From contig NZ_OCNH01000003.1 of the NCBI RefSeq assembly GCF_900230225.1, positions 62,001-126,000 on the forward strand: a DNA stretch of 64,000 nucleotides, read 5' to 3'. This document shows positions 24,666 to 33,322 of the stretch, one piece after another. Numbering within the stretch: position 1 is the first letter of the stretch; every line of letters starts with the position of its first letter. A program made the translations under genes and the position numbers. This stretch comes from Spirosoma fluviale. Its GTDB lineage: Bacteria > Bacteroidota > Bacteroidia > Cytophagales > Spirosomataceae. Below the pieces are notes generated by a model, which was not told the origin of the DNA, ran no database searches, and was given only the letters and a program-made list of their open reading frames with translations.

Positions 24666-25679
24666 ATGACCTCTTCCGAAATCAGTGCGCTCTTCCAGCG
24701 ATTCTCAACCATCCGAGTCGGTGTGATTGGCGATTTTGCCCTCGATTTATACTTTACCCTACAAACTCAAACCGGCGAACGATCGCTCGAAACCGGCCGG
24801 GATGTATTCTGGGGCAGCCAGCCACGGGCATCTCTCGGCGCTGCGGGCAACGTGGTTCAGAACCTGGTGGCACTGGGCGTATCGACCTGCCATGTAGCAG
24901 GCTGCGTGGGCAACGACCTGTTTGGGCGGGAGATGCAAAATATTTTCGGCACATTGGGCGTAAATACCCGGCAGTTGCACGTGCCCGATTCCGACTGGGA
25001 TACCTGCCTCTACACCAAACCGAACCTGAACGGACAGGAAGCCAACCGGATTGATTTCGGGATTGCTAATACGCTCTCCGATGCCTTGTTTATGGATCTT
25101 ATGGCCGGCCTGGAGCAGTTACTTGCCGAACTCGACGTGCTGATCATCAATCAGCAGTTTGCCAACCCTTTGCTCAATAAAGACCGGATTGCGGCTCTTA
25201 ATGACTTGATCGTCCGTTTCCCGGCGGTTCGATTCCTGGCCGACATGCGCGATGTGGGGACGCTGGTTCGGGGGGCAACGCTCAAGGTAAACACCAAAGA
25301 ACTTGCTAACTTTTTAGGGATTGAAGCGCCTGAATCTGATGACCTCGATTGGTGCATCCAACATGGAAACGCCTTTCGGGCGCAGAGCAAAGGTCCCCTG
25401 CTGATCACACGCGGGCCAGCGGGTATCCTTTATCTGGATGATGACCAACAGCAGCTTGTTGATGGCCTGGCTCTTCAGGGCGAACTCGATACCGTTGGCG
25501 CGGGCGATACCGTGGTGGCCGCCTGGGCCGCCTGTCTGGGAGCTGGCGCTGCACCCGCCCAGGCGCTGCACATTGCCAATATGGCGGCTGCTGTAACCGT
25601 TCAGAAACTGAATCAGACCGGTACGGCCAGCCTATCCGAAATTCTTGCCTTGCATCATACCTACCATTCCAATGACTAA
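24666..25679 (+). CDS. PfkB family carbohydrate kinase
   Basis: A 337-residue ribokinase-fold kinase. GVIGDFALDLYF opens the fold, SLGAAGNVVQNLVALG is the substrate-side glycine motif, LLITRGPAGILYL precedes the anion hole, and LDTVGAGDTVVAAWA near residue 280 holds the catalytic aspartate. The pattern resembles the HldE/RfaE kinase branch more than fructokinase, but there is no nucleotidyltransferase half. ATG 24666 gives a normal N-terminus; the longer frame from 24597 overlaps presumed promoter DNA. The last 8 bases overlap the start of the AGE-family epimerase gene, so both are made from one message and probably act on the same sugar. Confidence 0.87.
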   Translation: MTSSEISALFQRFSTIRVGVIGDFALDLYFTLQTQTGERSLETGRDVFWGSQPRASLGAAGNVVQNLVALGVSTCHVAGCVGNDLFGREMQNIFGTLGVNTRQLHVPDSDWDTCLYTKPNLNGQEANRIDFGIANTLSDALFMDLMAGLEQLLAELDVLIINQQFANPLLNKDRIAALNDLIVRFPAVRFLADMRDVGTLVRGATLKVNTKELANFLGIEAPESDDLDWCIQHGNAFRAQSKGPLLITRGPAGILYLDDDQQQLVDGLALQGELDTVGAGDTVVAAWAACLGAGAAPAQALHIANMAAAVTVQKLNQTGTASLSEILALHHTYHSND

Positions 25680-26991
25680 CGAAACCTTACGTCAATGCCG
25701 TCAGGAATTATACCATCACCTGACTACCGAGCTGCTGCCCTTCTGGACGGCCCGCACCGCCGATCATGTGCACGGTGGTTTCATTACCCACTTCGACGAG
25801 CATGGCCACGATTCGGGCGAGGATGAGAAATCACTCATTGCCCAGACGAGGTCTATTTATACTTACGCATCCGCCCACCGGGCGGGCTACGGGTCCGGTG
25901 AACTGGCCGATCTGGCCCGGCATGGCGTCGATTATTTGCTGAACCGGATGTGGGACCACGAACACGGCGGATTTTACTGGATGACCAACCGTAAAGGCGA
26001 AGTAACGAACGATCAGAAAATAGTGTACGGCCAAAGCTTTGCGATCTACTGCCTGAGCGAGTACACCCTCGCCACCGGTGATGAGCGCGGTATCGAGTAT
26101 GCCCAGAAGGTTTTCGATCTGTTACAAAAATACGGAGCTGATACCTGCTATGGCGGGTACTTTGAAATGTTTGACCGCAACTGGACGCTAAAAGGGCCGG
26201 GCGCTGCCGGTGGAAATCGTAAAACGCTCGATGCCCACATGCACCTTATGGAAGCCTTTACCACCCTGTATGAGTGTACGCGTCAGCCTATTCACCGCCG
26301 GAAACTCCTGGAAGTCATCAGCCTGCTGGTTGGGAAAGTGATGCACCCCGTATACGGTACGGGCGTGCCGCAGTTCTGGGCCGACTGGCGGGTAGCTCCC
26401 CAAATCAAGTTCGACGTGATTTGGGGCTGGGATCGCTTTACGGAAGATGGTGCCAAAGAAGCCGCCGAAGATAACACCAGCTACGGCCACAATGCCGAGT
26501 TTGCCTGGCTGCTACTCCATGCACTTGCCGTACTGGAAATTCCGCACGAAACCTATTTCAGTCAGTTGCAAAAGTCGTTTTCACACGCCGTCGATCATGG
26601 TGTCGACTGGGAATTCGGGGGTGTTTTTGTGGAAGGCTCGCACAGTGGTAAGGTTTATGACCGGGAGAAGGAATTCTGGCAGCAGGCCGAGGTACTGATT
26701 GGCTTTCTGGACGCTTACCGCATCTTCGGGGAGGAAAAATACTGGCGGGCGTATGAGAACGTTCACCGGTTTGTGATGGACAAGATGGTGAACCATCCGG
26801 TAGGAGAGTGGTGGCCGCTCATGACCCGGAAAGGGGTGCCCATCTGGACACATATGAGCCATTCCTGGAAGATAAATTACCATACTGTCCGGTCAATGGT
26901 GCAGTCGATCCGGCGGTTGGATATGTTATTAAGTTCCGAAACATCCGGTAACGGAACTGCTGTTACCAGTTCTTTACAGACACCAACATAA
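25672..26991 (+). CDS. AGE family sugar 2-epimerase
   Basis: A 439-residue (alpha/alpha)6-barrel protein of the N-acylglucosamine/cellobiose 2-epimerase family. Motifs in order: HVHGGFITHFDEHG, QTRSIYTYA with the conserved arginine, HGGFYWMTNR, YGQSFAIYCLSEY, LDAHMHLMEAFTTLYE, GHNAEFAWLL with the histidine and acid used for proton transfer, and EFWQQAEVLIGFLDA. The late HSWKINYHTVR completes the active site. Members interconvert glucose/mannose-type configurations on free sugars or disaccharides. The 8-base overlap with the upstream PfkB kinase suggests an epimerise-then-phosphorylate pathway, which is inference. ATG 25672 begins at MTNETLRQC; earlier in-frame ATG 25645 lies deep in the kinase gene. 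Confidence 0.88.
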   Translation: MTNETLRQCRQELYHHLTTELLPFWTARTADHVHGGFITHFDEHGHDSGEDEKSLIAQTRSIYTYASAHRAGYGSGELADLARHGVDYLLNRMWDHEHGGFYWMTNRKGEVTNDQKIVYGQSFAIYCLSEYTLATGDERGIEYAQKVFDLLQKYGADTCYGGYFEMFDRNWTLKGPGAAGGNRKTLDAHMHLMEAFTTLYECTRQPIHRRKLLEVISLLVGKVMHPVYGTGVPQFWADWRVAPQIKFDVIWGWDRFTEDGAKEAAEDNTSYGHNAEFAWLLLHALAVLEIPHETYFSQLQKSFSHAVDHGVDWEFGGVFVEGSHSGKVYDREKEFWQQAEVLIGFLDAYRIFGEEKYWRAYENVHRFVMDKMVNHPVGEWWPLMTRKGVPIWTHMSHSWKINYHTVRSMVQSIRRLDMLLSSETSGNGTAVTSSLQTPT

Positions 26992-27082
26992 GGTGTTTGT
27001 TTGAATGATAAAAGTGTAAAATAATACTTGTTTATTGCTATTTAGTTCGCTACCTTGATCAGTCACTAAACACTTTCTGGTC

Positions 27083-27559
27083 ATGAAAACGCCACTTTTG
27101 GTAGCCGCTTTATTGCTGAGTACCGTTACGTGTGGGTTGGCCCAGGCCGACAACGATGCCATTAAACGTGTGTTGCGCAGTGAAACAGAAGGCTTTTTTA
27201 AGCGAGACAAAGCAGAGTGGTCGAATGCATGGGCCCATACACCCTACATTCATTTTGCGGCCAACTTGTACGGGGGCGATTTTATGCTGATAAAAGGCTG
27301 GAACAACCTGGAAAAACAGTTTGCCAGTCAGTTTAAAAGCTCAAAAGTATCGGATAAGGTTACGGTGCAGAATTCGAACTATACCATTCACCAGAATGGG
27401 AACATGGCGTTCGTGGCATACGATCAGACGCTCCTGGACAGCCACGGCAAAACGACCTCCAAAGAGTCAAGAACGCTCGAAAAGATCAACGGGCAGTGGA
27501 AGATCATTAACGTCACGGCGCTAACGAACCTGAAAGGCTTCGGGCTGGCGCAGAAATAA
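27083..27559 (+). CDS. Secreted NTF2-like (DUF4440/SnoaL-type) protein
   Basis: A 158-residue protein with a Sec signal peptide (MKTPLLVAALLLSTVTCGLA). The mature part follows the cone-shaped NTF2-like pattern: an initial helix (AIKRVLRSETEGFFKRDKAE), W-rich turn (WSNAWAHTPYIHFAANL), strands with NGNMAFVAYDQTLLD and a final LEKINGQWKIINVTAL, the usual C-terminal strand of DUF4440 domains. Catalytic residues cannot be assigned. It is convergent with trxA, and the gap between them is filled by the palindrome at 27566-27673. Confidence 0.82.
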   Translation: MKTPLLVAALLLSTVTCGLAQADNDAIKRVLRSETEGFFKRDKAEWSNAWAHTPYIHFAANLYGGDFMLIKGWNNLEKQFASQFKSSKVSDKVTVQNSNYTIHQNGNMAFVAYDQTLLDSHGKTTSKESRTLEKINGQWKIINVTALTNLKGFGLAQK

Positions 27560-27565
27560 ACGACT

Positions 27566-27673
27566 GTAATGCCGACCGTCCCGGTCGGGCGAGTCACGCT
27601 TTATTGTTGGATATAGTTTGGGATTATACTCAACGAACTAAGTGAATCGCCCGACCGGGACGGTCGGCATTAC
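27566..27673. repeat. Nested palindrome between convergent genes, family B copies 2 and 3
   Basis: Arms 27566-27592 and 27647-27673 are perfect reverse complements for 27 bp (GTAATGCCGACCGTCCCGG onward), followed by four more paired bases after a mismatch; loop about 54 nt. Each arm also contains its own small hairpin CCGACC-N5-GGTCGG (27572-27588 and 27651-27667). The trxA stop codon (27673-27675) touches the outer end. Confidence 0.9.
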
Positions 27674-27975
27674 TAACTAAACTGCTTCACCAATCCTTCC
27701 AGCGTACTTAAGTTTTGAACGCCCGATTGCCGCCAGACGATCTTGCCGTCTTTAAACATGATCATGGTCGGGATGCTCCGTATCTGGTATTGCTGAGCAG
27801 CTGCCTGGGCTTTGTCGACATCGATCTTAACGACGCGTACTTTGTCGCCGTTGCGCTCGGTCAATTGCTTCAAAATAGGAGCCTGCTGTTTACAGGGTCC
27901 ACACCAGTCGGCGTAAAAGTCGACCAGGACAGGCTTATCGCCGTTTATGAGGTCTTTAAACGATTGCTTGTTCAT
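27673..27975 (-). CDS. trxA: Thioredoxin
   Basis: A 100-residue thioredoxin with the active site WCGPC at residues 24-28, preceded by VLVDFYAD and followed by the cis-proline loop SIPTMIMFKDG near residue 70. Cytoplasmic disulfide reductase serving, among others, ribonucleotide reductase (nrdA is in this window but unlinked) and methionine sulfoxide reductase. It follows ribBA by 38 bp on the same strand and may share its transcript. Length and motifs are complete. Confidence 0.96.
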   Translation of the reverse strand: MNKQSFKDLINGDKPVLVDFYADWCGPCKQQAPILKQLTERNGDKVRVVKIDVDKAQAAAQQYQIRSIPTMIMFKDGKIVWRQSGVQNLSTLEGLVKQFS

Positions 27976-28013
27976 GTTCTTTGTGGTTGAGTGGTAAGAA
28001 GTAAGTTGCCGCC

Positions 28014-29309
28014 TTATTCCTGTTCTTCATTCACCGGCTCATTCATAATGGTATGACCCATTTTGTCCCGTTTTGTTCGCAGGTAGCGCTCATTATGTGG
28101 GTTGGATTTAATTTCGAGGGGGACGGTATCGACAATCTCCAGCCCGTAGCCCATTAAACCGGCCCGTTTTTTCGGATTATTGGAAATAAGCCGAAGCTTG
28201 CGAATGCCAAGGTCCCGCAGAATCTGAGCCCCTACGCCATAATCGCGGGCGTCCATGGGTAAGCCTAAATCCAGATTGGCTTCAACCGTATCGCGGCCCA
28301 TTTCCTGAAGTTTGTAGGCCTTGAGCTTGTTGATCAGGCCAATGCCGCGCCCTTCCTGAAACATGTAGACTACCACGCCTTTGCCTTCTTTTTCGACAAG
28401 CTCCATGGCAGCATGAAGCTGCGGTCCACAATCGCAGCGGCAGGAGCCAAAAATGTCGCCCGTTACGCAGGAGGAGTGAACACGCACCATTACCGGCTCG
28501 TTGGGCTCCCAGGTGCCTTTTATAAGGGCAAGGTGGGTATCGCCGGTGTTGCTCTGCTTGTAAGCGATCAGATCGAAGTGCCCCCACTGGGTGGGCATAT
28601 CGACACCAATCTCACGACGGATCAGCGTTTCGGTCCGAAGCCGGTATTCAATCAAATCCTGAATACTCACCAATCTCATCCCGAAGCGGTCGGCCAGCAC
28701 GCGCAACTCGGGCAAACGGGCCATGGTGCCATCTTCGTTCAACACTTCGATCAGTACACCCACCGGCGACAAACCCGCCATTTTAGCTAAATCGACAGCC
28801 GCTTCGGTATGGCCTGCCCGGCGGATAACGCCACCCTCAACCGCCCGCAGGGGGAAAATATGGCCGGGTCGGCCTAGATCGTCGGGTGTGGTATTGGGAT
28901 CGACCAGCGCCTGAATGGTTTTGGAGCGGTCGGATGCCGAGATGCCCGTTGTGCAGCCATTCCCCAGCAAATCGACCGATACTGTAAAGGGGGTTGTATG
29001 CACCGAGGTATTGCTGGTTACCATCATATCCAGTCCCAACTCGTCGCAACGTTCCTGCGTGAGGGGCGCGCACATAAGCCCACGAGCCTCGCGCACCATG
29101 AAATTGACCATTTCGGGCGTAATCATTTCGGCCGCGCAGATCATATCCCCTTCGTTTTCCCGATCTTCGTCGTCAACGACCAGCACAATCTTGCCTGCCT
29201 TTATATCAGCAATGGCGTCTTCAATCCGATCCAGCCGGATAGGATTCGGCTCGACAGGATTTCCCTCGTTCGCAGTATTTATCTCGGAGTTGGTACTATT
29301 ATTGCTCAT
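28014..29309 (-). CDS. ribBA: Bifunctional 3,4-dihydroxy-2-butanone-4-phosphate synthase / GTP cyclohydrolase II
   Basis: A 431-residue fusion catalysing both entry steps of riboflavin synthesis. The N-terminal RibB half has [16 protein letters not shown] with the acidic cluster and [14 protein letters not shown]. The C-terminal RibA half has [18 protein letters not shown], where the three cysteines bind zinc, then [16 protein letters not shown] and [11 protein letters not shown]. Start choice: two adjacent ATGs (29312, 29309) precede SNNSTNSE; the longer frame to 29336 runs into the divergent promoter. The C-terminal tail (EPVNEEQE) is a little longer than usual. thioredoxin follows by 38 bp. 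Confidence 0.96.
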   Translation of the reverse strand: MSNNSTNSEINTANEGNPVEPNPIRLDRIEDAIADIKAGKIVLVVDDEDRENEGDMICAAEMITPEMVNFMVREARGLMCAPLTQERCDELGLDMMVTSNTSVHTTPFTVSVDLLGNGCTTGISASDRSKTIQALVDPNTTPDDLGRPGHIFPLRAVEGGVIRRAGHTEAAVDLAKMAGLSPVGVLIEVLNEDGTMARLPELRVLADRFGMRLVSIQDLIEYRLRTETLIRREIGVDMPTQWGHFDLIAYKQSNTGDTHLALIKGTWEPNEPVMVRVHSSCVTGDIFGSCRCDCGPQLHAAMELVEKEGKGVVVYMFQEGRGIGLINKLKAYKLQEMGRDTVEANLDLGLPMDARDYGVGAQILRDLGIRKLRLISNNPKKRAGLMGYGLEIVDTVPLEIKSNPHNERYLRTKRDKMGHTIMNEPVNEEQE

Positions 29310-29337
29310 CATTTTCGTTGATGCGTGTTTGCGCAAA

Positions 29338-29345
29338 TATCTTTG
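29338..29345 (+). promoter_or_regulatory. Candidate promoter for the CHU_C surface protein
   Basis: TATCTTTG, exact TAnnTTTG match on the plus strand in the gap after the ribBA start. It would give a leader of roughly 170 nt to the ATG at 29523. Confidence 0.4.
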
Positions 29346-29522
29346 GCAGGCAGTTTCCTGGTTTTGTTTAAACTCAAAACTGATTTTAAGAAAGATACGT
29401 TTCGACAGACGCGAAAATGTCCGCTAAAGCCGTTTCAGAGAGTAGAAACGACTAAATTTATACAAACGATAAAAAAGATACTCTTCGTGCGAAGTTTACG
29501 ACTGTGGCCAGCTGAAGTTAGA

Positions 29523-31493
29523 ATGAGTATTGGTTGGCTGACCAGCTTACTACTATTGACTAGTGCGTTAGTCAATCCAGCAATTGGTCAGAAAGATCTC
29601 TGTGATCCTGCCAATAGAACGTCAAATACTGTTGAAGGTGGATTCACTGTAGTAAAACGGACCTGTGTAGGGCAAACGATAGTTGTTACAAACACAAAAA
29701 CTGCAGCTACAGGAGTTAAGTATATTTATGGTTATACAAAAGACTCAAGTTTAGCAACGGCAGGGACTGCAAGAACCACGTACACTTTTCTTAAAAGTGG
29801 CCGGTATAAAATTTTGCAGACAGGAAGTTTAAGTTCAGGGATGATCCATTGCGAGGAGATTGAGGTCCTCCCTTTAGAGCCTGTTAAATTCACCGCTCAG
29901 GCCTGTCTGGGTCGCCGGGCTACGATAACCGTCGAGCCTTCTACGCTGGGTCAGTACGATTCCTATCTCATTCGCTGGGGCGATGGTATGCCTCCTGAGG
30001 AGAAAAGCCGTGCGGAGATACAGGCGAATCCAGCCCATACCTACAATGCTGGCTCGCCCAATTCGCCCACGATCACGGTGGAGGGTGTTTATGGTACAGT
30101 CGCTTCTCCACTATGCAGTAGTCCGCCAACCACCCAGTCAATTACCTTGCTGGCCACCGCCACCCAACCGACAATCAATACATTAACTACCCTTAACGAC
30201 AACTCTATTGAGATTAAGTACCAGACCAGTACGGGTGTGTCGGTAGAGCTTTATCAAAAAATAGGCGGGACATACACGGCAACGGGCCAGAAGGGCGCGG
30301 GGGGCGGTACATTTACGGTTCAGACAGATGCCAAACAGGTACAATGTTTTCAACTGGTGCCGCAGGATGCCTGCAATAGCCAAACAGTAAAATCGGACGA
30401 GGTTTGTAGTCTGGTGTTAACGGCTCAGGCGGGCAACAAGCAAAACAGCCTGAGCTGGCAGGCTTATGCCGGTACTGCGCCGAGATTCAAATATTACCGA
30501 ATCTATCGAAACGGCGCGCCGACTGGCCCTTTGATAACGAGAGCAAATCAGAATACGTACAGTGACGCCAACAACATTGTTTGTGGTTCGCAGTACTGCT
30601 ATAGTCTGGAGGCTACGGTTGAGGGAACAGCCCAAACTGTGATAAAGTCGGCGAATGCCTGTGTTATCGGCGTTAACGGGGATCCGCCGGGGGAGGTTGG
30701 TAATATGATTGTGTCCATTGAAGATGGACGTCCCCGCCTGAATGTTACGCCACCTGTGGGTATTGGCGCAACGGACAGTTACACCATGGTCGTCAGCCGG
30801 GCGTCGGGGCCTTCGGGGAGTTTTCAGCCCATTGCCACCCTCGAACGAAAAAGTACATATACCGACGACAGCGCGAACCCATCGGCTGGTTCCTACTGCT
30901 ATCAGGTCGTTTACCAGACCAGCTGCGGATTGCAAACGCCCCCATCCAAGACCGTTTGCACCGTCTATCTGGAGGCAAAATCGGCCAACGGAATCGACTG
31001 GAACGCCGATTCGCCCTTTGCACCAGAACCCGTCGATAGTTATATTGTAGAAGTAATCGACTCCCTGAACGGGACAAGGCAGGAGATCCAGATGGGGGCC
31101 AATACGCATTACGAACCAGACCCGAATGATCCGAACCTGCAGTCGCAGAAGTACCGGATTATTGCCCTAACGGCCGGGGGAACCGTTAGCGTTTCCAACT
31201 TTTACACATTCCGTCGGGAAGCCAAAATCCTGATGCCGGATGCGTTTACGCCCAATGGGGATGGAATGAATGATGTGTTAAAGGCATTTGGTACTTACAT
31301 AGATAAGTTCATGATGACCGTCTATAACCGCTGGGGAGAAGTTGTATACAGCACAACGAGCAGGAGCGAGGGATGGGATGGGAATAATAATGGGCAGCAG
31401 GCACCCCCCGGACAATATATGTATCGCATTGAAGTCATTGACCTGACCGGCCTGAAAACTGTTCGTACTGGAGCGGTGTTGTTGATACGGTAA
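29523..31493 (+). CDS. Gliding-motility-type CHU_C domain surface protein with PKD/FN3-like repeats
   Basis: A secreted protein of about 656 residues. ATG 29523 starts a clean signal peptide (MSIGWLTSLLLLTSALVNPA, cleaved before QKDLC); upstream in-frame residues are not signal-like. The body contains several beta-sandwich modules: one PKD-like (YLIRWGDGMPPEEKSRAE near residue 150) and fibronectin-like units (NSLSWQAYAG, then FKYYRIYRNG; SYTMVVSRASGPSGSFQPI). The last 90 residues form a CHU_C (gliding-motility-associated) domain: MPDAFTPNGDGMNDVLKAFG, then VYNRWGEVVY and PPGQYMYRIEV. In Bacteroidota this domain is the sorting signal for type IX secretion. The ligand of the body is unknown. 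Confidence 0.85.
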   Translation: MSIGWLTSLLLLTSALVNPAIGQKDLCDPANRTSNTVEGGFTVVKRTCVGQTIVVTNTKTAATGVKYIYGYTKDSSLATAGTARTTYTFLKSGRYKILQTGSLSSGMIHCEEIEVLPLEPVKFTAQACLGRRATITVEPSTLGQYDSYLIRWGDGMPPEEKSRAEIQANPAHTYNAGSPNSPTITVEGVYGTVASPLCSSPPTTQSITLLATATQPTINTLTTLNDNSIEIKYQTSTGVSVELYQKIGGTYTATGQKGAGGGTFTVQTDAKQVQCFQLVPQDACNSQTVKSDEVCSLVLTAQAGNKQNSLSWQAYAGTAPRFKYYRIYRNGAPTGPLITRANQNTYSDANNIVCGSQYCYSLEATVEGTAQTVIKSANACVIGVNGDPPGEVGNMIVSIEDGRPRLNVTPPVGIGATDSYTMVVSRASGPSGSFQPIATLERKSTYTDDSANPSAGSYCYQVVYQTSCGLQTPPSKTVCTVYLEAKSANGIDWNADSPFAPEPVDSYIVEVIDSLNGTRQEIQMGANTHYEPDPNDPNLQSQKYRIIALTAGGTVSVSNFYTFRREAKILMPDAFTPNGDGMNDVLKAFGTYIDKFMMTVYNRWGEVVYSTTSRSEGWDGNNNGQQAPPGQYMYRIEVIDLTGLKTVRTGAVLLIR

Positions 31494-31546
31494 TAAGCTG
31501 GTAAGCCACTTATCAACTTACCCCAACTCACTAACTAATTACAGCT

Positions 31547-31876
31547 ATGAATATGATGGATATGTTCGGGAAGATGAAGGAGGTTCAATCCCGAATGAAA
31601 GATGCGCAGGAAAACCTTAGTGCCGTAACCGAAACGGGCGAGTCGGGCGCGGGGCTGGTTAAAGTAACGGTGAACGGCCTCAAGAACGTCCTCAAAATTG
31701 AAATCGACCCCGATCTGATCAAGCCAGACGACCGCGAAATGCTGCAGGACCTCATTGTGGCCGCCACCAACAAAGCGATGAGTAACGTGGAAACCAAAGC
31801 CCGCGAACAGCTCCGTCAGGCAACGGAAGGCCTGCTGCCAAACATACCCGGTCTGAATCTGGATGGGCTAATGTAG
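31547..31876 (+). CDS. ybaB: YbaB/EbfC family nucleoid-associated protein
   Basis: A 109-residue DNA-binding protein: a helical N-terminus (KMKEVQSRMKDAQENL), a strand-rich middle (GLVKVTVNGLKNVLKIEIDP) with VTVNG typical of YbaB, and a long helix ending NIPGLNLDGLM. YbaB dimers coat or bind DNA with little sequence preference. It usually accompanies dnaX and recR; here it follows a CHU_C protein by 53 bp instead. A palindromic element fills the gap to the next gene. Confidence 0.93.
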   Translation: MNMMDMFGKMKEVQSRMKDAQENLSAVTETGESGAGLVKVTVNGLKNVLKIEIDPDLIKPDDREMLQDLIVAATNKAMSNVETKAREQLRQATEGLLPNIPGLNLDGLM

Positions 31877-31890
31877 GAAAGTGTTCGTAA

Positions 31891-31987
31891 GTTTACGGCT
31901 TATAGTTTACGGTTTTTAGTTTGCTCAGGAACAATTAGGTCTGATAGTAAACCAGAAACCGTAAGCTGTAAATCATAAACCGTAAAC
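31891..31987. repeat. Palindromic element of word GTTTACGG (class C)
   Basis: The left arm (31891-31924) repeats GTTTACGG twice; the right arm (about 31949-31987) is its imperfect reverse complement with AAACCGTAA words. The loop is about 20-25 nt. It lies between ybaB (stop 31876) and the next gene, whose GTG start is 8 bp past it. Confidence 0.75.
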
Positions 31988-31994
31988 GCGTACT

Positions 31995-33017
31995 GTGGAT
32001 ACCCTTGCCATTGTTATTCTTAATTACAACGGTCAGCCGTTTTTAGCTAAATTTCTTCCCACGGTTCTGGCCAATGCCGATGGCCATCCGGTTTATGTAG
32101 CGGATAGTGCCTCATCGGATTCCTCGGTGTCGTTTCTGAAGGCCAATTTTCCAGCCGTCCGCATTATTGAGCTTCCCCGCAACGATGGCTATGCCGGTGG
32201 GTACAACCTGGCTCTTGAACACATCCGAACGCATTTTGGCGGAGCTACCTACTACGTCCTGCCCAATTCCGACATTGAAGTAACGCCCGGCTGGCTGTCG
32301 CCGGTGCTTGATTTACTGAAAGCGAATCCCAACATTGCAGCCTGCCAACCTAAAATCCGGTCGTATAACCAGCGCGATTTATTTGAACATGCGGGTGCCG
32401 CCGGTGGCTATGTCGACTGGCTCGGGTACGTATTTTGCCGGGGACGCATCTTTGCCACCTTCGAAACCGATCTTGGGCAGTACGACGACAATCGGCAGGT
32501 GTTCTGGGCAACGGGTGCCTGTCTGTTCATGCGGGCCGACGTGTTTCACCAGACGGGGGGCTTCGACGGTTCATTTTTCGCGCATATGGAGGAGATCGAC
32601 TGGTGCTGGCGTATTCAGCGACTGGGGTATGAAGTCTGGGCGTGCGGGCAATCGACGGTTTATCACGTGGGTGGGGGGACCCTGCATAAATCCAATCCGC
32701 ACAAAACGTTTTTGAACTACCGGAACAGCCTGTTTATGCTGTATAAAAACTGGCCCGCCGATGGCCGGTTATGGCCGAAGATTATGCTTCGGCTGGTCCT
32801 CGACGGAGCCTCGTCGATACTCTTTCTGAAGGTAGGGCAATGGCGCGACGTTTGGGCTATTATACGGGCGCATTTTGCCTTCTACGGCAGTTTACCGCGA
32901 CTGCACAGCCAGCGCAACACGCTGAAAGCACAACAAACGAAGGAGGTGAGCTTATTCCCACACAGCATTGTCTGGAAATACTTTGCAGAAGGCAAAAAGA
33001 CGTTTAAAGAGATGTGA
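31995..33017 (+). CDS. Glycosyltransferase family 2, rhamnosyltransferase-like
   Basis: A 340-residue inverting GT-A glycosyltransferase: AIVILNYNGQPFL at the N-terminus, VYVADSASSDSSV with the nucleotide-binding acid, PRNDGYAGGYNLAL, PNSDIEVTPGW as the DXD-equivalent, and ATGACLFMRADVF followed by HMEEIDWCWR, the last pair typical of rhamnosyl/galactofuranosyl transferases of GT2. No membrane helices, so it works on the cytoplasmic side, probably on lipopolysaccharide or glycolipid acceptors. Start is GTG 31995, immediately behind a palindromic element. The stop is convergent with the PspC gene across another palindrome. Confidence 0.87.
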   Translation: MDTLAIVILNYNGQPFLAKFLPTVLANADGHPVYVADSASSDSSVSFLKANFPAVRIIELPRNDGYAGGYNLALEHIRTHFGGATYYVLPNSDIEVTPGWLSPVLDLLKANPNIAACQPKIRSYNQRDLFEHAGAAGGYVDWLGYVFCRGRIFATFETDLGQYDDNRQVFWATGACLFMRADVFHQTGGFDGSFFAHMEEIDWCWRIQRLGYEVWACGQSTVYHVGGGTLHKSNPHKTFLNYRNSLFMLYKNWPADGRLWPKIMLRLVLDGASSILFLKVGQWRDVWAIIRAHFAFYGSLPRLHSQRNTLKAQQTKEVSLFPHSIVWKYFAEGKKTFKEM

Positions 33018-33021
33018 AAAG

Positions 33022-33096
33022 ATGTATGAAGTAGGATATATGATGTAGCTAGTCATATGCATAGCAACTATACATCCTATATCCTATATCCTACAT
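33022..33096. repeat. Palindromic element of word GTAGGATAT (class C)
   Basis: Left arm from ATGTATGAAGTAGGATATATG at 33022 pairs with the right arm ending ATATCCTATATCCTACAT at 33096 over about 27 bp with a few mismatches; loop near 20 nt. It fills the 83-bp space between two convergent stop codons (33017 and 33101). Confidence 0.8.
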
Positions 33097-33100
33097 AAAA

Positions 33101-33322
33101 TTACAGTTCCCAGATGGTTGGGTGGGCATGACGGCGCAGGTGCTTGTTCATTTCCATCCAGAAAGCCATAATCAGATACAGAATAACGGGCGATCCGAGC
33201 GTCAGGAAGGACGTGTATATAAAATAGAGCCGAATACTACTAGCTGAGATATTCATTTTCTCACCTAGCCGGGAACAGACGCCAAACGCCTGACTTTCAA
33301 CGAAGTATCTTATCTTGTTCAT
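33101..33322 (-). CDS. PspC domain protein
   Basis: A 73-residue membrane protein with the PspC pattern: FGVCSRLGEKMNISASSIRL followed by a hydrophobic helix (FLTLGSPVILYLIMAFWM). In proteobacteria PspC regulates or effects the phage shock response to envelope stress; in Bacteroidota its partners are not clear. ATG 33322 gives the normal N-terminus MNKIRYFVE; upstream in-frame residues are not conserved. Inner membrane location. Confidence 0.88.
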   Translation of the reverse strand: MNKIRYFVESQAFGVCSRLGEKMNISASSIRLYFIYTSFLTLGSPVILYLIMAFWMEMNKHLRRHAHPTIWEL

